A DNA stretch of 64,000 bases from Bromus sterilis (Eukaryota > Streptophyta > Magnoliopsida > Poales > Poaceae), in the NCBI GenBank assembly GCA_950022295.1, contig OX465599.1, positions 283,423,501 to 283,487,500 on the forward strand, in the 5' to 3' direction. The translations under genes and the position numbers were made by a program. Under the pieces are notes generated by a model. That model did no database searches, was not told the origin of the DNA, and worked only from the letters and a program-made list of their open reading frames with translations. Of this stretch, positions 11,833 through 22,589 are shown piece after piece (positions within the stretch are counted from its first letter, which is position 1; every line of letters starts with the position of its first letter).

Positions 11833-11840
11833 TATTTATA
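11833..11840 (-). promoter_or_regulatory. TATA box for the antisense gene
   Basis: On the minus strand TATAAATA (11840-11833) lies 67 bases upstream of the ATG at 11765. That leaves room for a transcription start near 11800 and a leader of about 35-40 nt. It is the best TATA box in the element's 3' region and faces opposite to the LTR promoter. Confidence 0.6.
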
Positions 11841-13031
11841 GAAAAAAAATCCTCGAAGCACAGAGAAGCCAAGACGACAGCAGCAATTAATTCAAAGACC
11901 AAACGTCCCAGTCGTCTCGAACTCCAAGACGAAGATGCTTTCCCACGAGAAGCACTGTACGCAGGGCGCTTCAATTCGCGCGCGTTTCCAACGCACGCAT
12001 GGGAAACTCAACCGGCGCCTGCCGCACGCCACAAACGACCATCATTATGACCGGTCCTCGAGACGTGACGGTTCACTGGCAGCGCATCACTGACAGCCAT
12101 CAAATAGAGGCATCACTATCCCTGACGAGCAGCGAAGAAAAGCAAACAGCAAGGCGTACTCAGTACGCCATAAAGGCCGAGAAATTCCATCTTTCAGATC
12201 TTTTCCCTAAGGAAGAAAAAACATCTTACTCCCACCGGGAGCGTACATCATAAGAGTCCCGGGTGCTCCCTCACCTAAAAGCCAACCACGTGCTCGAGTG
12301 AACACTCGCACCAATGAGAGTCTCGGGTGCTCCCTCAACCCGACGCAAGACAAACAAAACACTCGCCAGGACCATACGGCGCTACGAGTCCCAGGTGCTC
12401 CCTCACCTCAAGAGCCGAAAACGGCATTCGAGTGATTACTCGCAAAAAACCACCCGACTGAGCACTCGAAACAAAGCTCCTCGGGTGGATGAGTGAACAG
12501 CTCGCTTGATGTTTTGTTCCAAGTGGGTGCAATGCTATAAGGCTCCACGCCTCAAAAACACACATTCCTGGAACACGATACACTGTGCCCAGAAGCCGCG
12601 CAAGATTAGCGTGTAGGTAAGACCCCGCTGCGAAGTACGGCCGGGCTGGGACTTGCCGAAGAGAGATTTCACTCCCAACCTTTCCCATGCGCAGAGCATG
12701 ATAGATAAGCCGGGCGGACGCGCCTTAGGCTACACACATTACTGGCGGCAAATGAACACCTTAAGACCTGAAGCAGCCAGACTTTTGCTCAACACCAGTG
12801 TTCCAAACTCACGTCGAGGGACGTGGGTTTGATTGGGCTACTGTGGTATTTTCCTAGTGCAATTCACCAAGCTCGATCCGTCGACTCCTTGGGCCCTTTC
12901 AACTTAGCATCCCTCGAAACAGGTTTTGTCATGGCCACCAGACTGCCAGCGACCCACGGATGAACCATGCATATCAATAAACGACAAATGAATGTACTCG
13001 AGTCCCTGCGCGACTCTTCGAGTTCCCCAGG
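11841..13031 (+). other. Tat-like 3' region upstream of the antisense gene
   Basis: Non-coding. It holds short dispersed repeats of the form GAGTC(T/C)C(G/A)GGTGCTCCCTCA at about 12250, 12320 and 12390, alternating with (A/G)CTCGAGTGA-type pieces. Otherwise nothing is recognised. In an antisense reading this is the upstream region of the B3-like gene. Confidence 0.5.
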
Positions 13032-13045
13032 CACTCGGGGGCTAC
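13032..13045 (+). other. Polypurine tract region of the Tat-like element
   Basis: CACTCGGGGGCTAC directly precedes the 3' LTR start TGATGAGGGGG. The G-run is the plus-strand primer candidate; the same CACTCGGGGGCT string heads each minisatellite unit upstream. Confidence 0.65.
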
Positions 13046-13483
13046 TGATGAGGGGGTGACCCCACGACTCCTACGGATGAGCCTACCTGGTGTCCATGAA
13101 GGCAGAAGGCCCATGAAGATACGACCTCGACCCACTAGATGGCACCGACGTAGGAGTCCTCGACTCACAAGGAAGGTGCGAAGACCTGCCGTACGGAGCA
13201 AGCTAGGGTTAGGAAAGTTTACCTGTACACGTAGATGAACTCCCCGAGACCTAGCCCGGTATATAAGGGCTAGGAGGGGTGACGCCAAAGACATCGAATC
13301 TCACCTGTAACCCTAGCCTTGAGCGCTCCAGCCTTGGCCTCCACTGTAATCGCATCCCCCCAATCAATAATATCGAGCAGGAGCGAGCCTCCCTGTTTGC
13401 CGACGAGCTATCGTCCAACCTGCGCCTCTCATGACTAACCCAGGGTCCCTAACCATGGGATTTGCCGGGGTTGATCCCCGTCA
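13046..13483 (+). repeat. 3' LTR of the Tat-like element
   Basis: 438 bp, TGATGAGGGGG to GATCCCCGTCA, identical to the 5' LTR at all but five positions and followed by the TSD CCGAT (13484-13488). Confidence 0.95.
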
Positions 13484-15893
13484 CCGATCACTTAGTCGGG
13501 GTCTAGGGCGGGCTCGATCATACATCAAAATTTGCACGTGACAGAGTCACGACAATCTCATCGCGATGCCCCAAGCTGCGCACATCTAAGGGCCACTTGG
13601 TGTATAAAAGACCGCCAGCCAGATCACAACTAAGGTCTCGAAAACCCATACTAAGACATGCATGTTATAATCATACACGCAGCACACATGTCCAGTATGA
13701 ACAACAGGTATCATTGCAATTCTCTACAAAGTTTACATCTTTATTGATAACTCTTACAGAGTGCACACAGAGAGCACAAGTCTGTGATCCAACATTACAT
13801 CAAACATTCGGAAGCAAAGTAGGTCTGAGTACAGACAAGTTTAACAAATGGCTTAGAGAAGCCTTATCTATAAACAAGCCCTTCCACGAGGGAACAGTCG
13901 TCTGACTGGGACTACACTAGCTTGGTCTTCAGTCGTCGAGCTCCAGGAAGAATCCACCTTCGGGGTCAGTGGGTTCATCTAAAACATAGAATAAGCAAAC
14001 GTGAGTACAAAGTCGTACTCAGCAAGACTTACGTAGGAACTATACTACTCATGCACATGTATCAAGGTAAAGGGAGGTGGGGTTTCAATGCAGAAGTGCC
14101 AGCTTTGACTTGGCTAGTCCTGAACTACGAGTACCAGACTTGAGGTAAGAAGCGTACACGAGTCCACTACATCTCCAACCAATTACACCACTATGTTGCC
14201 TTCCTCGACTTCCCACGATAAAGCACGCCATAGCACTCACGCTTATCTTGGCAAGTTTTATAAGTATCCAGTTCAAGTTGTCTAATAATCAGGCACAACT
14301 TTCCAAGTAGTCCCTTACCGCGGACGCGGCTATTCGAATAGTTTATTAACCCTGCAGGGGTGTACTGCTACACACATGAAACTATCAGTTACCGCCTTGG
14401 CCTCGACACCATTCAAGCGGGTGTCAGCGAGGATAATTTCCACAACTTTTACCTCACAGCAAACTCAAATCCAATGGAGACGCCTATCTGGGCTGGATTC
14501 CACATCGTGAACCCGGCCGGTTTACCTATGTGGTCCCAGAAGATGTGTGTAGGGTCCCAAGCCGGTATGAATAGCCGTTCTTCCACTTCGCAGACCGTGC
14601 CACAGACCTACCACAACTCCGAACTAATGCGACTCATTGAACCAAGAAGGGGTGAGTTAGTAGGTTGAGCGGGGGTCCGTTTGCCCAACATGTGGTAGTA
14701 CTCTTCAGCTTGGATCACCAAACAAGAACTCGGGCTTAAGGCGGTGTTCAACGAGACAATTCACTGTGTACTCCTACACAGCCTCTCATCGTTCACCTTG
14801 TATTAGGGTAGATTCACCAACACATTTCCACCATCATCAACATGATCACTACCATCCCGACTCACAAAAGAGTAACCTCATTGTAACTCTAAGCATGCAA
14901 TAAGCAGTAACAGTTGCAGGGGCCACATGATATCAAACAACTCCTACATCTGCTAGGATTGTGGTTTGCTTACTACTGTGACAAAATGATAGGTCATGCA
15001 AAGGAATGAGTTCAACTATGCGGTATAAACGCATCATGGTAATCATCCTAAACAATGCATAAGCGAGACTGAGAGGGAAGTGGGATTTTATCGACATGAT
15101 CAATGGGGGTTTGCTTGCCTTGCTGACGAGGTTCAGTATCGGGATCTTCAGCGAAGGGGGTGACCTCGGGTTCTGGCTCCACCTCTATTTGACAAACAAC
15201 ACAAACATCGAAACAATAATAAGACAATGCTCAAACACATGAGTTGAAGGTTTAAACTGGATGTATGTGTCACTGATGTGTGAGTTATTCTATTTAAAAG
15301 GAGTATATTGCAATTGAATTGAAAATTCAAACTCCATTTGATTTCTCGATGAATTTCAAATGCATTTGAATCCATGAATGTTCATTTGAAATGGTTGAGC
15401 ATGAAGTGATGTTGTAAAGGTGAGGTAAAGTCTCTGATGTGTGGATGAAACCATTTAAAAGAAGTGTGTTGCAAAGTCATTTGCAAATTCACTCCAAATT
15501 TGAATTTGAAAAGGATCCATATGCACATATGCCACTGTTCACCCATTTTAAAATGGTCAAACATGAAAACAAAGTGCATATTCAGAATCCTTGTATTTTT
15601 CTGATAATTTTATACATATTATTTGTACAATTTGGAGTTAAAATGAATTAGTTATGAATTTCCAAAGTTTAAAGCTTTTTCTGACTTTTCTGGATTTATT
15701 ATAAATCAAATAAGCATTACTGCGTCATCATGAGGTCAGCATGACACAAGGGGGGCTGACATGTGGGCCAAGGCTGTCAGTGACTGGGTTAAATAACCCG
15801 GTTAGTTTTAAACTAACCAGGGGGATTAGGGGGCCCTGGGCCTCACTGTCAGTGGCTGTGGGTGGGGGTTAGTGGGGGATTAGGCCTAATTAA

Positions 15894-16750
15894 CTAGGCC
15901 TCGCCGACGGTTAGCCGCCGGTGGCACCAGTGCGCGGCGGCGCACACATGGGAGGGTGCTCCCAGCCACCAAATGGCATGGGGAGGGCACCTAGATGCTC
16001 CCCGTGGTCGCCCGCGTCGACCTGTGCGCACGGGAGGGAAAGGGAGCTGCCGGAGCCTCGTCGACGACGTGCTCGGGCGGCAGCCGTGGCACGGGCTAAG
16101 GGTGGAACTCGCTGTGGTGTACCAATTGAAGCAGCCGTGGTTGCAAACGAAGCAGCGGAGCGCGTGGAGTAAGGTGGACATGGTCTCGGGGTTCTAGGGT
16201 TCAAGGATGCACGACGACGAGCATCCCGGCGGCGAGGAGCTCCTGCGTTCATGGAGGATCCGGTTAGAGTTGAGGAGGGGGACGATGGAATATTTCGGGC
16301 AGACCGTGAATCCAACGAAGGCAGTGGCATGGTCGAAGCTGCTTGGGGTTGGCCGGAATCGAAGAAATCGTGCGGCGGCTCCGGCGAGAAGAAATCGACA
16401 ATTGCGGCGGCTCCTGGAGCGATTAGGTCACCCTCCTCGGGGGCTTTGCGTGGACGTCGATGTATCGCGAGGGGGACACGGTCTCCTGGCTTCTCTCTGG
16501 CATTGGCTGCGGGTTCTCATGGCGGTGGACGGCCGCGACGCTCGGTGGAAAGGGGGAATCGTGGAGAGGGCAGGAGAGCTCCAGGGAGAAGGGGGAAGTG
16601 ACGAGGCGTGTTCTTCTCGTCTCCGTGGCGAGAAGAGGGGGCTCGGGGAGGCCTGGGACGTCGAGGGCGTCGCGGTGGCGGTCGCCGGCTGGGGCATGCT
16701 CGACAGCGAGCTGCTTCGGCTTGCGGGGAGGAAGACGACAACGCGCTAGG
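15894..16750 (-). other. GC-rich block inside the chromovirus LTR
   Basis: About 0.85 kb of markedly GC- and CpG-rich sequence with fortuitously long open frames on both strands (up to 180 codons). A diverged counterpart sits at about 21040-21830 in the truncated related LTR. The open frames are not conserved between the two copies and show no domain, so I treat them as a by-product of base composition. In a minus-strand element the block lies near the start of the LTR, as a promoter-proximal CpG-rich region would. Confidence 0.55.
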
Positions 16751-16832
16751 TGGGCTTGGGCCGTGGGGGGTTAAGTTGGGCCAGTTTTCCCAGGTGAGTT
16801 TCCTTTTCTTTTCCTGTTTTATTTCTCTGTTA

Positions 16833-16926
16833 CTCCCTCCGATCCATAATAAGTGTCGCTCCTCTAGTACAAAGTTTGTACTAGCTTAGTACAAAATGAG
16901 CGACACTTATTATGGATCGGAGGGAG
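16833..16926 (+). mobile_element. Stowaway-type MITE (94 bp)
   Basis: The element starts CTCCCTCCGATCCATAATAA and ends with its reverse complement, so almost the whole 94 bp is one long inverted repeat around a short centre. It is flanked by TA duplications (16831-16832 and 16927-16928). The CTCCCTCC terminus and TA target are those of Stowaway (Tc1/mariner-derived) MITEs. The other chromovirus LTR has a single TA at 137-138 and no insert. Confidence 0.97.
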
Positions 16927-17850
16927 TATTTGTTTTGCTGTGCTAAAAAAAATTAGCTAGGCATTTTATTAAATGCTCAAAATTTATATATGGACTTACA
17001 TGACCAGTATCTAGTCATTCCCAAGTGTTGAACATTTTTGAAATTCAAAATATTTTAATTCAAATTCAAATAGGGGTATTTGATTAACTCCAAGGTCCTG
17101 TTTGAATATTTGAAAAATCCATGAGCATGGGATTGCTACCACACCACTTGATATGTGATCACACTCATTTATGGGAGTTTTCAAAAATACAAAAGGAATT
17201 TTTGGAGCAACTTTATTTTTGGCCATTTGAATTAAATTCATCTGGGGGGTGTTCTCTCTCCCATTTCAATTTCTTTTGAATTTTGTAACATGACTGCAAT
17301 GTGAGACTTGATCCTAGCACATACCTATCTTGGGGTTGTGACATTTTCTCTACTGGAAATAACGATTTTCATGAAGGGCTACTGTTTCTCATGATTGGCA
17401 AAAAGTTTTTGCAAAGAAAAAACCAGCTTAAGATTTTCAAAACCGAGAAGAAGCAAAACGTGGCAGAATCTGTGAAAAACAGACCATCAGGTAGTAAATA
17501 ATTTTTTAGGGGCACTTCTGCAACTCAAATAAAAAAATCAGAACAAAACGCCGAAAGTAAATTGAATAGAGCGTACTGTAAAAAAATATTCAGATCAAAA
17601 AGATGATCTTGTGATTCTAGGGTTGCGGTGGAGCAAAAGTTTATGTTTTCTGGACAACATGTCACAACTTTTGATTTTTCTTGCAATCGGAGGCTCAAAC
17701 TTGGCACAAAGCTTGAAAATAAAGATACAATGATGTTTCTATAGTAGTAACAAGCATCAAGGCGACTAAAACTGAAAGTAAAAACACTTTGGGTTGCCTC
17801 CCAATAAGCGCTTTCTTTTATGCCTTTTAGCTAGGCATGATGCAAAAAGA

Positions 17851-18288
17851 TCAAGTTGTATCAACTTCAAATGAATAGCTTGCCCGTGTAATGGACTCAA
17901 ATGGAAACTTAATCTTCTTTTGAGGAAAGTGTTCCATGCCCTTTTTGAGGGGGAATTGGAATCTAATAGTACCTTCTTTCATATCAATGATAGCACCAAC
18001 TGTGCGGAGAAAAGGACGTCCCAAAATAATTGGACATGAGGAATCACACTCAATGTCCATGACAAGAAAATCAACGGGAACATAATTATCATTGACAACT
18101 ATAAGAACATCATCAATCCTTCCTAAAGGTTTCTTTACGGAAGAATCAACAAGGCGAACACCAAAAGAACAAGGATCAAAAGGTTTCAATTCAAGCATAT
18201 CATACATTCTTTTGGGTAAAACAGAGGCAGTAGATGCAACATCACATAAAGCAAAGAAAGAAAAATTATTCATTTTGATTTTGACCAT
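17851..18288 (-). pseudogene. Athila-like aspartic protease frame
   Basis: A 145-codon frame on the minus strand with FALCDVASTASVLPKRMYD where the family has a D-[LV]-GAS active site, so the key Gly is replaced by Ala. The flap/second block is CPIILGRPFLRTVGA. The frame ends soon after (VDTT) and is followed directly by non-coding sequence beginning GGGAGGCAACCC on the minus strand; no RT follows. A copy on the other strand (22275-22589) has the same layout. Remnants of the gag C-terminus are visible upstream (about 18290-18430). Probably inactive. Confidence 0.75.
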
Positions 18289-18829
18289 AGGATCCCAACC
18301 ATCCTCTAGTTTTCTAGGAATAGCAACTGCTAGTTTAACTTCTCCTCCCTAGATTTGATAAGGCATTGGTAATATGCTCGGTGAAGGCAATGTTGAGTGA
18401 ACTAGTGTGGGGGTCTTTGGCCATTCTTTGCAAAAAAGTGATAACATCAGGAAGAGTGCAATTATCAAAATAAATTTCTTTGCTATTAATCAAAGTTGTG
18501 GTGTCATCCTCTACATTTTAATTGCTTTCTATTATAACAGTTTTGACATCCTCACAAGTGTGAGAACGTTTAGGAGCAGCTTCAAACCAAAGATCCGGTT
18601 TCTTTCCCGGGAGACCATGACATGGGCATAATTCCCCATCATAACTAGTCACAAGGTCTGTTACTTTTTTAAGTACCCATAATGACAGAGGAAAGCAAGA
18701 ACAAAGGAATAATTTTTTTGTGGTTTTTGGTATAAGATTCTAAAGCAAAAACTAGAAAGTAAACTAACAAGGCTAAAATGCAAAGGTAAAATATAGTGTG
18801 CAACTCCCCTATCTTGTAGACTGGAGTCC

Positions 18830-18853
18830 CCGGCAACGGTGCCAAAAATTTCT
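18830..18853 (-). other. Primer-binding site region, Athila type
   Basis: Just inside the LTR end (minus strand ...CGTCATCA) the minus strand reads AGAAATTTTTGGCACCGTTG followed by CCGGGGA. This is a one-base variant of the TGGCGCCGTTGCCGGGGA primer site typical of cereal Athila elements. Confidence 0.8.
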
Positions 18854-20166
18854 TGATGACGCGGGAAATAACTTCTCGCCCCTCGTTGGTTACCCCAAGT
18901 GGATGGTTAAGAAATAGTCAGCAGCAAGTTTCCCCTCACTTAGAGGATACAGTTTATGTCTCCCGTAGGACTCCAAGAGCAGCAAGTAGGTTATCAAACG
19001 AGCAACGCGCCGTCTGAAAATATAATGCTCCCTTAACCTGACCTGCACACAAAAGCAAATAACTTGCTCCCAACGAGTTCAGAGAGGTGGTCAATCTCAC
19101 CGCTCTTGTTGTTTACAAAGTATTAAATGCACGGTGGAAATAGTAGTGGTGATTGAAACGGAAAGAAAATAAAAGTAGTAAATAGTGGATGTGTAGATAA
19201 TGGTGGAAATATGGACGGGGGTCCCATGATGTTCACTAGTGACGTCTCTCTCCCAAAAGACGATAAAACAACTATATTGGGTGAACAAATTACAGCTAGG
19301 CAATTGACAGAATTATAAACACACTGCAATGCTAATTATGCTACAAGAAAGTTAGAGGCTCAATCGTATGGGCAGTACGCCAAGACAAGTAGACCGTTTA
19401 TTGATGACCCTCAACTGTAGGGGATCGAGATAGTCTTCGCGGGTAAGATAACCAAATTTATTGATTCGACACAAGGGTAGCCAAAGAATATTTATAAGCT
19501 TTAACAGTTGTATCAAACATTATAAACACCAACGTAGATGATAGGCAACATGCCCCCCAACAATCTGACGAACTATTACATGATATAACTCATCCAATCC
19601 CTACCATCCCTTTTGCCTACAACAGGGAATTAATCACACATGAAAGGAGAAGTCATGGAGGGATGATGGAGTGGTGATGGTGATGACGATGGCGATGATC
19701 TCCCCTCACTGGAGGCCAAAACAGTCTCGAGATTAGTCCTCCCGGAGAAGAACAAAGGGTGGGAGCAGCTCCGCGACGGAAACTGTGAAAACGACTTCTG
19801 TTCTGGGGTTTCCTCGCGACGAGAATAAATAGGAGGCTTGGTAGGGCACCAGAGGGGAAGGACCCACCCAGGCGGCCTCCCGGATCGGCCAGGGGTGGGG
19901 CCGCGCCAGCAGGGTGCCTGGGCCCCCTGGCTGCCCTCTGGCCCCAATTATAGCCCAGGGTCCCTCTGGGTGCGTGGATTTTCTTTGTTTTTTCCTGGAA
20001 TGTTCCAAGACACCTAAAAATCCATATTCCTACACATAAGAAAACCATACAGGTCGCTCTGCTGAAAACAGCGTCAGTACGAGTTAGTTTCGTTCAAATC
20101 ATGCAAGAATAAGGCCAAAACAATAGCAAAAGAGTTTGGAAAAGTAGAGACGTTTGAGACGTATCA
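18854..20166 (-). repeat. Athila-like LTR, minus strand (about 1.3 kb)
   Basis: On the minus strand it starts TGATACGTCTCAAACG (20166) and ends CGCGTCATCA (18854). It is related to the plus-strand LTRs at 25613, 27285 and 47927; shared landmarks include a CGGCC...GGGTGCCTGGGCCCC GC-rich patch and the GGGAGAGAGACGTCACTAGT string. The right flank (20167-20185) is a purine tract in element orientation, ending AAGCTTGGGGGAGT. Confidence 0.85.
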
Positions 20167-20559
20167 ACTCCCCCAAGCTTAGAATATTTCTTGTCCTCAA
20201 GCAATTCAGTTCAACGAACTGAACACGACAAAGAAAACTTTGACAAACTCTTTTGCTTCATTAGATTTATATAAGCATGCACTACGAAAAGAGTTTAGCA
20301 AGTATTAAAACAATGCTATGAGGACAATGCATGAAGCAATCCTTCTTTCAAGTGATCAATCACAAACAACCAAAAGTAGATAATATGCTGCTGAAATTCA
20401 AGAAAAGATCACAATGCACCTAGCTTGAACATACTAGAGTGGTATCTCGCTAGCCTCCATGAGTGAAGCAAAGCATAAATGCAGAAGCTCCTCTGGAGTT
20501 TTAAAGGAGACGAGAACTAAGAATTTCAGAACAAGCAATATGACAATCATGCAGAAGAC

Positions 20560-22270
20560 AATGTGGGATATGCCTCTGATGTTCAAGTGAAATGGTTTGC
20601 ATTGCAATGGTTCAAATTAGAATAACATTTGAATTAAATTTGAATTAATTCCAATTAAGCCAAATAGCAAAAGCTACTGGTCCCAATTTAAAATCAACTC
20701 AAACAAAGTTGAAAGTTGGAAATTTGGATAGAGAATTTTCTTCTGATCATTTTTCATATATCATTTGTCAAATTTGGAGTTAATATGAATTTTCTATGAA
20801 TTTCCAAAGTTTAGCTATTTTTCTGCAATTTCTGAATTTTCTTTAATTCTTTAATCCTTGTCTTTTTAATTCTTTTCCAAATATGGCGTCAGCATGATGC
20901 AAGGGTGATGTCATAGGGGGCTTGACATGTGGGGTCAGGGTGTCATAGGATCTCGGGTTAAATCCCTGTTAGTTCTAAACTAATAGTGGTTAGGTTAGTC
21001 GTAGGGCCCACTGTCAGCCTGTGCTAGTGGGTCATTAGGCTGGGGGTTAGGTGCACGGTTAGGGCCTCTAATGGCCTGGTCATCGGAGTTCACTGGAGAC
21101 GGCCAGAGAGTTCTCCGGAATGGCCTAGAGGGCACGGGGGTGAGGAAGGGGAGCACTGGCGGGCTCCTTGCGACGGCGCGCGTCTGCTAGAGCACCAGGG
21201 GGTCAACAGCGTGCCCTCGGGCCACGACCACGAAGAAGCTGCGGCGGCCGGAGCTACAGAAGGGCGGCGGTGGTGATTAGGGGCACGGGAGGAGGCACGG
21301 AATGGGGCAAACGAAGCTCTGCTCACCCTGGTTTGAATGGAGAAGACGACGGGGCCGTGCAGAGCTCGACAGTGGTGAATTTGAAGCTCTCCTTCTCGGC
21401 GGCCGGCGGCGAAAGCTCGAAGCGGGCGTCGTCTCCGGTGGCGCCGAGCTTCAATTGACAGCGAGGATCGACGGAGTTGACCGAGGCGGAGCGCAAGGAC
21501 AAGACGACGGTGGACGAGGGCTTCAGTCGCCGCGGTGGTGCTCGACGGTGCTCCGGCTAGGGCTTCGGCCGCGGCGGGTTTCTTCGCCGGAGAAGAAAGG
21601 GGAGGGGACAGAGCGAGTCTAGGGGGTTCGGGGTGTGTGCGGCAGTGCCTGGCACGCGTTGGGTGCGAGGGGAGGCCTAGAAGGGTCGGGGCGTCGAGGT
21701 GGCGCGTCGTTGCCTCCCTGCCTCCACCGAGCTACTTGGAGCTGCGGGGAGGTAGAAGACAAACGTGCCCGGTGGGCTGGGCCGGCCAGAGGTAGGTGGG
21801 CTTCGCCCCTGGGCGACAGGTAAGGTGGCCCCTCCTCTTTTTCTTTTATTTAATTATGTAATTGATTGACCTAGCTAAATAAAATAGCTAGGTATTTTTA
21901 TAAATGCCAATATTTTTTATATGGCCTCATAAAATAGAGAGCTAGCCACTTATAAAATTTGAACACTTTTAAAATTCAAATAATTTGAATCTTAATTCAA
22001 TTAGGGGTTTATTTAATTTCCAAAGCACCTTTTGAATTTTATAAAATTCCATAGGTATGGGAATGAACCCAAACCACTTTTGTAATGATCAACATCATTT
22101 ATAGGAATTTTCAAAATGTTCAAATGATTTTTGGAATAAGAATTTTATCTGGCCATTTAATTGAATTCTTTAGGGCTTTTCTGCTTTCCCCAATTTTTTT
22201 TCTTTTGAAATTTTCACATGATGCAAAGGGCACTCAAACCCTAGCACATACCTAAAAGAGGGTTGTGACA
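20560..22270 (-). repeat. Truncated LTR related to the chromovirus LTR
   Basis: It ends at 22270 in GGGTTGTGACA, the same terminus as the chromovirus LTR (minus-strand start TGTCACAACCC). Diverged homology covers the AT-rich tail, the GC-rich block (21040-21830) and the region around GGCGTCAGCATGATGCAAGG. The left limit (about 20560) is set by loss of Athila similarity and is approximate. The other LTR terminus (TGTCGGGACC) is absent, so this is a 5'-end fragment or deleted solo LTR. Long frames inside (for example 21168-21622) look compositional. Confidence 0.7.
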
Positions 22271-22274
22271 TCCT

Positions 22275-22589
22275 ATGATTAAAATTAGGTTGAATAACTT
22301 TTCTTGCTATGCTTTATGTGATGTTGGAGCTAGTACCTCTGTTATGCCCAAAAGAATGTATGATATATTTGAATTGAAACCTTTTGATGCTTGTTCTTTT
22401 GGTGTTCGTCTCGTCGATTCTTCTGTAAAGAAACCTTTGGGGAAGATCGATGATGTTCTTATCATTGTCAATGACAATTATGTTCCAGTTGATTTTACTA
22501 TTATGGACATTGAATGTGAACCTTCTTGTCCAATTATTTTGGGACGTCCTTTTCTTAGCACTGTGGGTGCTGTTATTGATATGAAATAA
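22275..22589 (+). pseudogene. Athila-like aspartic protease (gag-less fragment)
   Basis: A 104-codon frame with active-site block CDVGASTSVMPKRMYD and second block CPIILGRPFLSTVGAV, ending at a TAA (22587-22589). The frame stays open just past this stop with residues matching the minus-strand copy (for example FPL.KGME), so the TAA is probably a nonsense change. The active-site Asp-x-Gly is kept, unlike the copy at 17851-18288. The N-terminus is lost at the LTR junction. It would process gag in the intact element. Confidence 0.75.

Larger units (their letters stand above)
4346..13483 (+). mobile_element. Tat-like Ty3/gypsy retrotransposon (9,138 bp) nested in the chromovirus LTR
   Basis: Two 438-bp LTRs (4346-4783 and 13046-13483) bound the element, flanked by perfect 5-bp duplications CCGAT (4341-4345 and 13484-13488). 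A primer-binding site follows the first LTR and a purine tract precedes the second. Order inside: gag remnant and protease, RT, RNase H, a second archaeal-type RNase H, integrase, a tandem repeat block, and an antisense gene-like ORF. The second RNase H and the long 3' region with an extra antisense ORF are hallmarks of the Tat clade. The LTRs differ at 5 of 438 positions (about 1.1%), so the insertion is fairly recent. Confidence 0.95.
1..17343 (-). mobile_element. Chromovirus (Tekay/Del-like Ty3/gypsy) with very long LTRs, left end outside window
   Basis: Read on the minus strand, this element has a 5' LTR (17343 down to 4055, interrupted by another element), a primer-binding site matching initiator tRNA-Met (TGGTATCAGAGC, 4050-4039), a pol region ending in a chromodomain (3486-494), a purine tract (567-553) and the start of the 3' LTR (552 down to 1). 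Both LTR copies begin TGTCACAACCCC on the minus strand. Only the first 552 bp of the 3' LTR are in the window, so the outer TSD cannot be checked; the bases just right of the element are TTTTC (17344-17348). Gag and protease are missing. The chromodomain, PBS and long LTR fit the Tekay/Del branch of chromoviruses; the exact family is not assigned. Confidence 0.85.
4055..17343 (-). repeat. 5' LTR of the chromovirus, interrupted by a Tat-like element and a MITE
   Basis: On the plus strand the LTR starts TGTCGGGACCC (4055) and ends GGGTTGTGACA (17343). Removing the Tat-like insertion with one TSD copy (4346-13488) leaves about 4,146 bp, including the 94-bp MITE. The non-inserted parts are 4055-4345 and 13489-17343. 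Between 13489 and 15893 the sequence is non-coding and moderately AT-rich with no recognised gene. A GC-rich block follows (15894-16750), then an AT-rich tail. Confidence 0.85.
17344..20559 (-). mobile_element. Athila-like Ty3/gypsy remnant, minus strand
   Basis: On the minus strand, right to left: the 3' end of an internal region with purine tract (20559-20167), an LTR (20166-18854), a primer site (18853 downward), a short gag remnant, a protease frame (18288-17851), and the start of a long 3' non-coding region cut at 17344 by the chromovirus. The same LTR thus has a purine tract on one side and a primer site on the other, i.e. it is shared by two tandem units. The internal start TTTTTGGCACCGTTGCCGGG is characteristic of Athila-type cereal elements. 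Confidence 0.75.

Noticed and set aside
15911..16749. Long open frames on both strands (up to 180 codons) in the GC-rich LTR block
   Set aside because: No domain, overlapping frames on both strands, and not preserved in the related block at 21040-21830; explained by high GC and few stops.
21168..21795. Overlapping frames of 86-106 codons in the truncated LTR
   Set aside because: Same compositional effect; no shared protein with the sister LTR.
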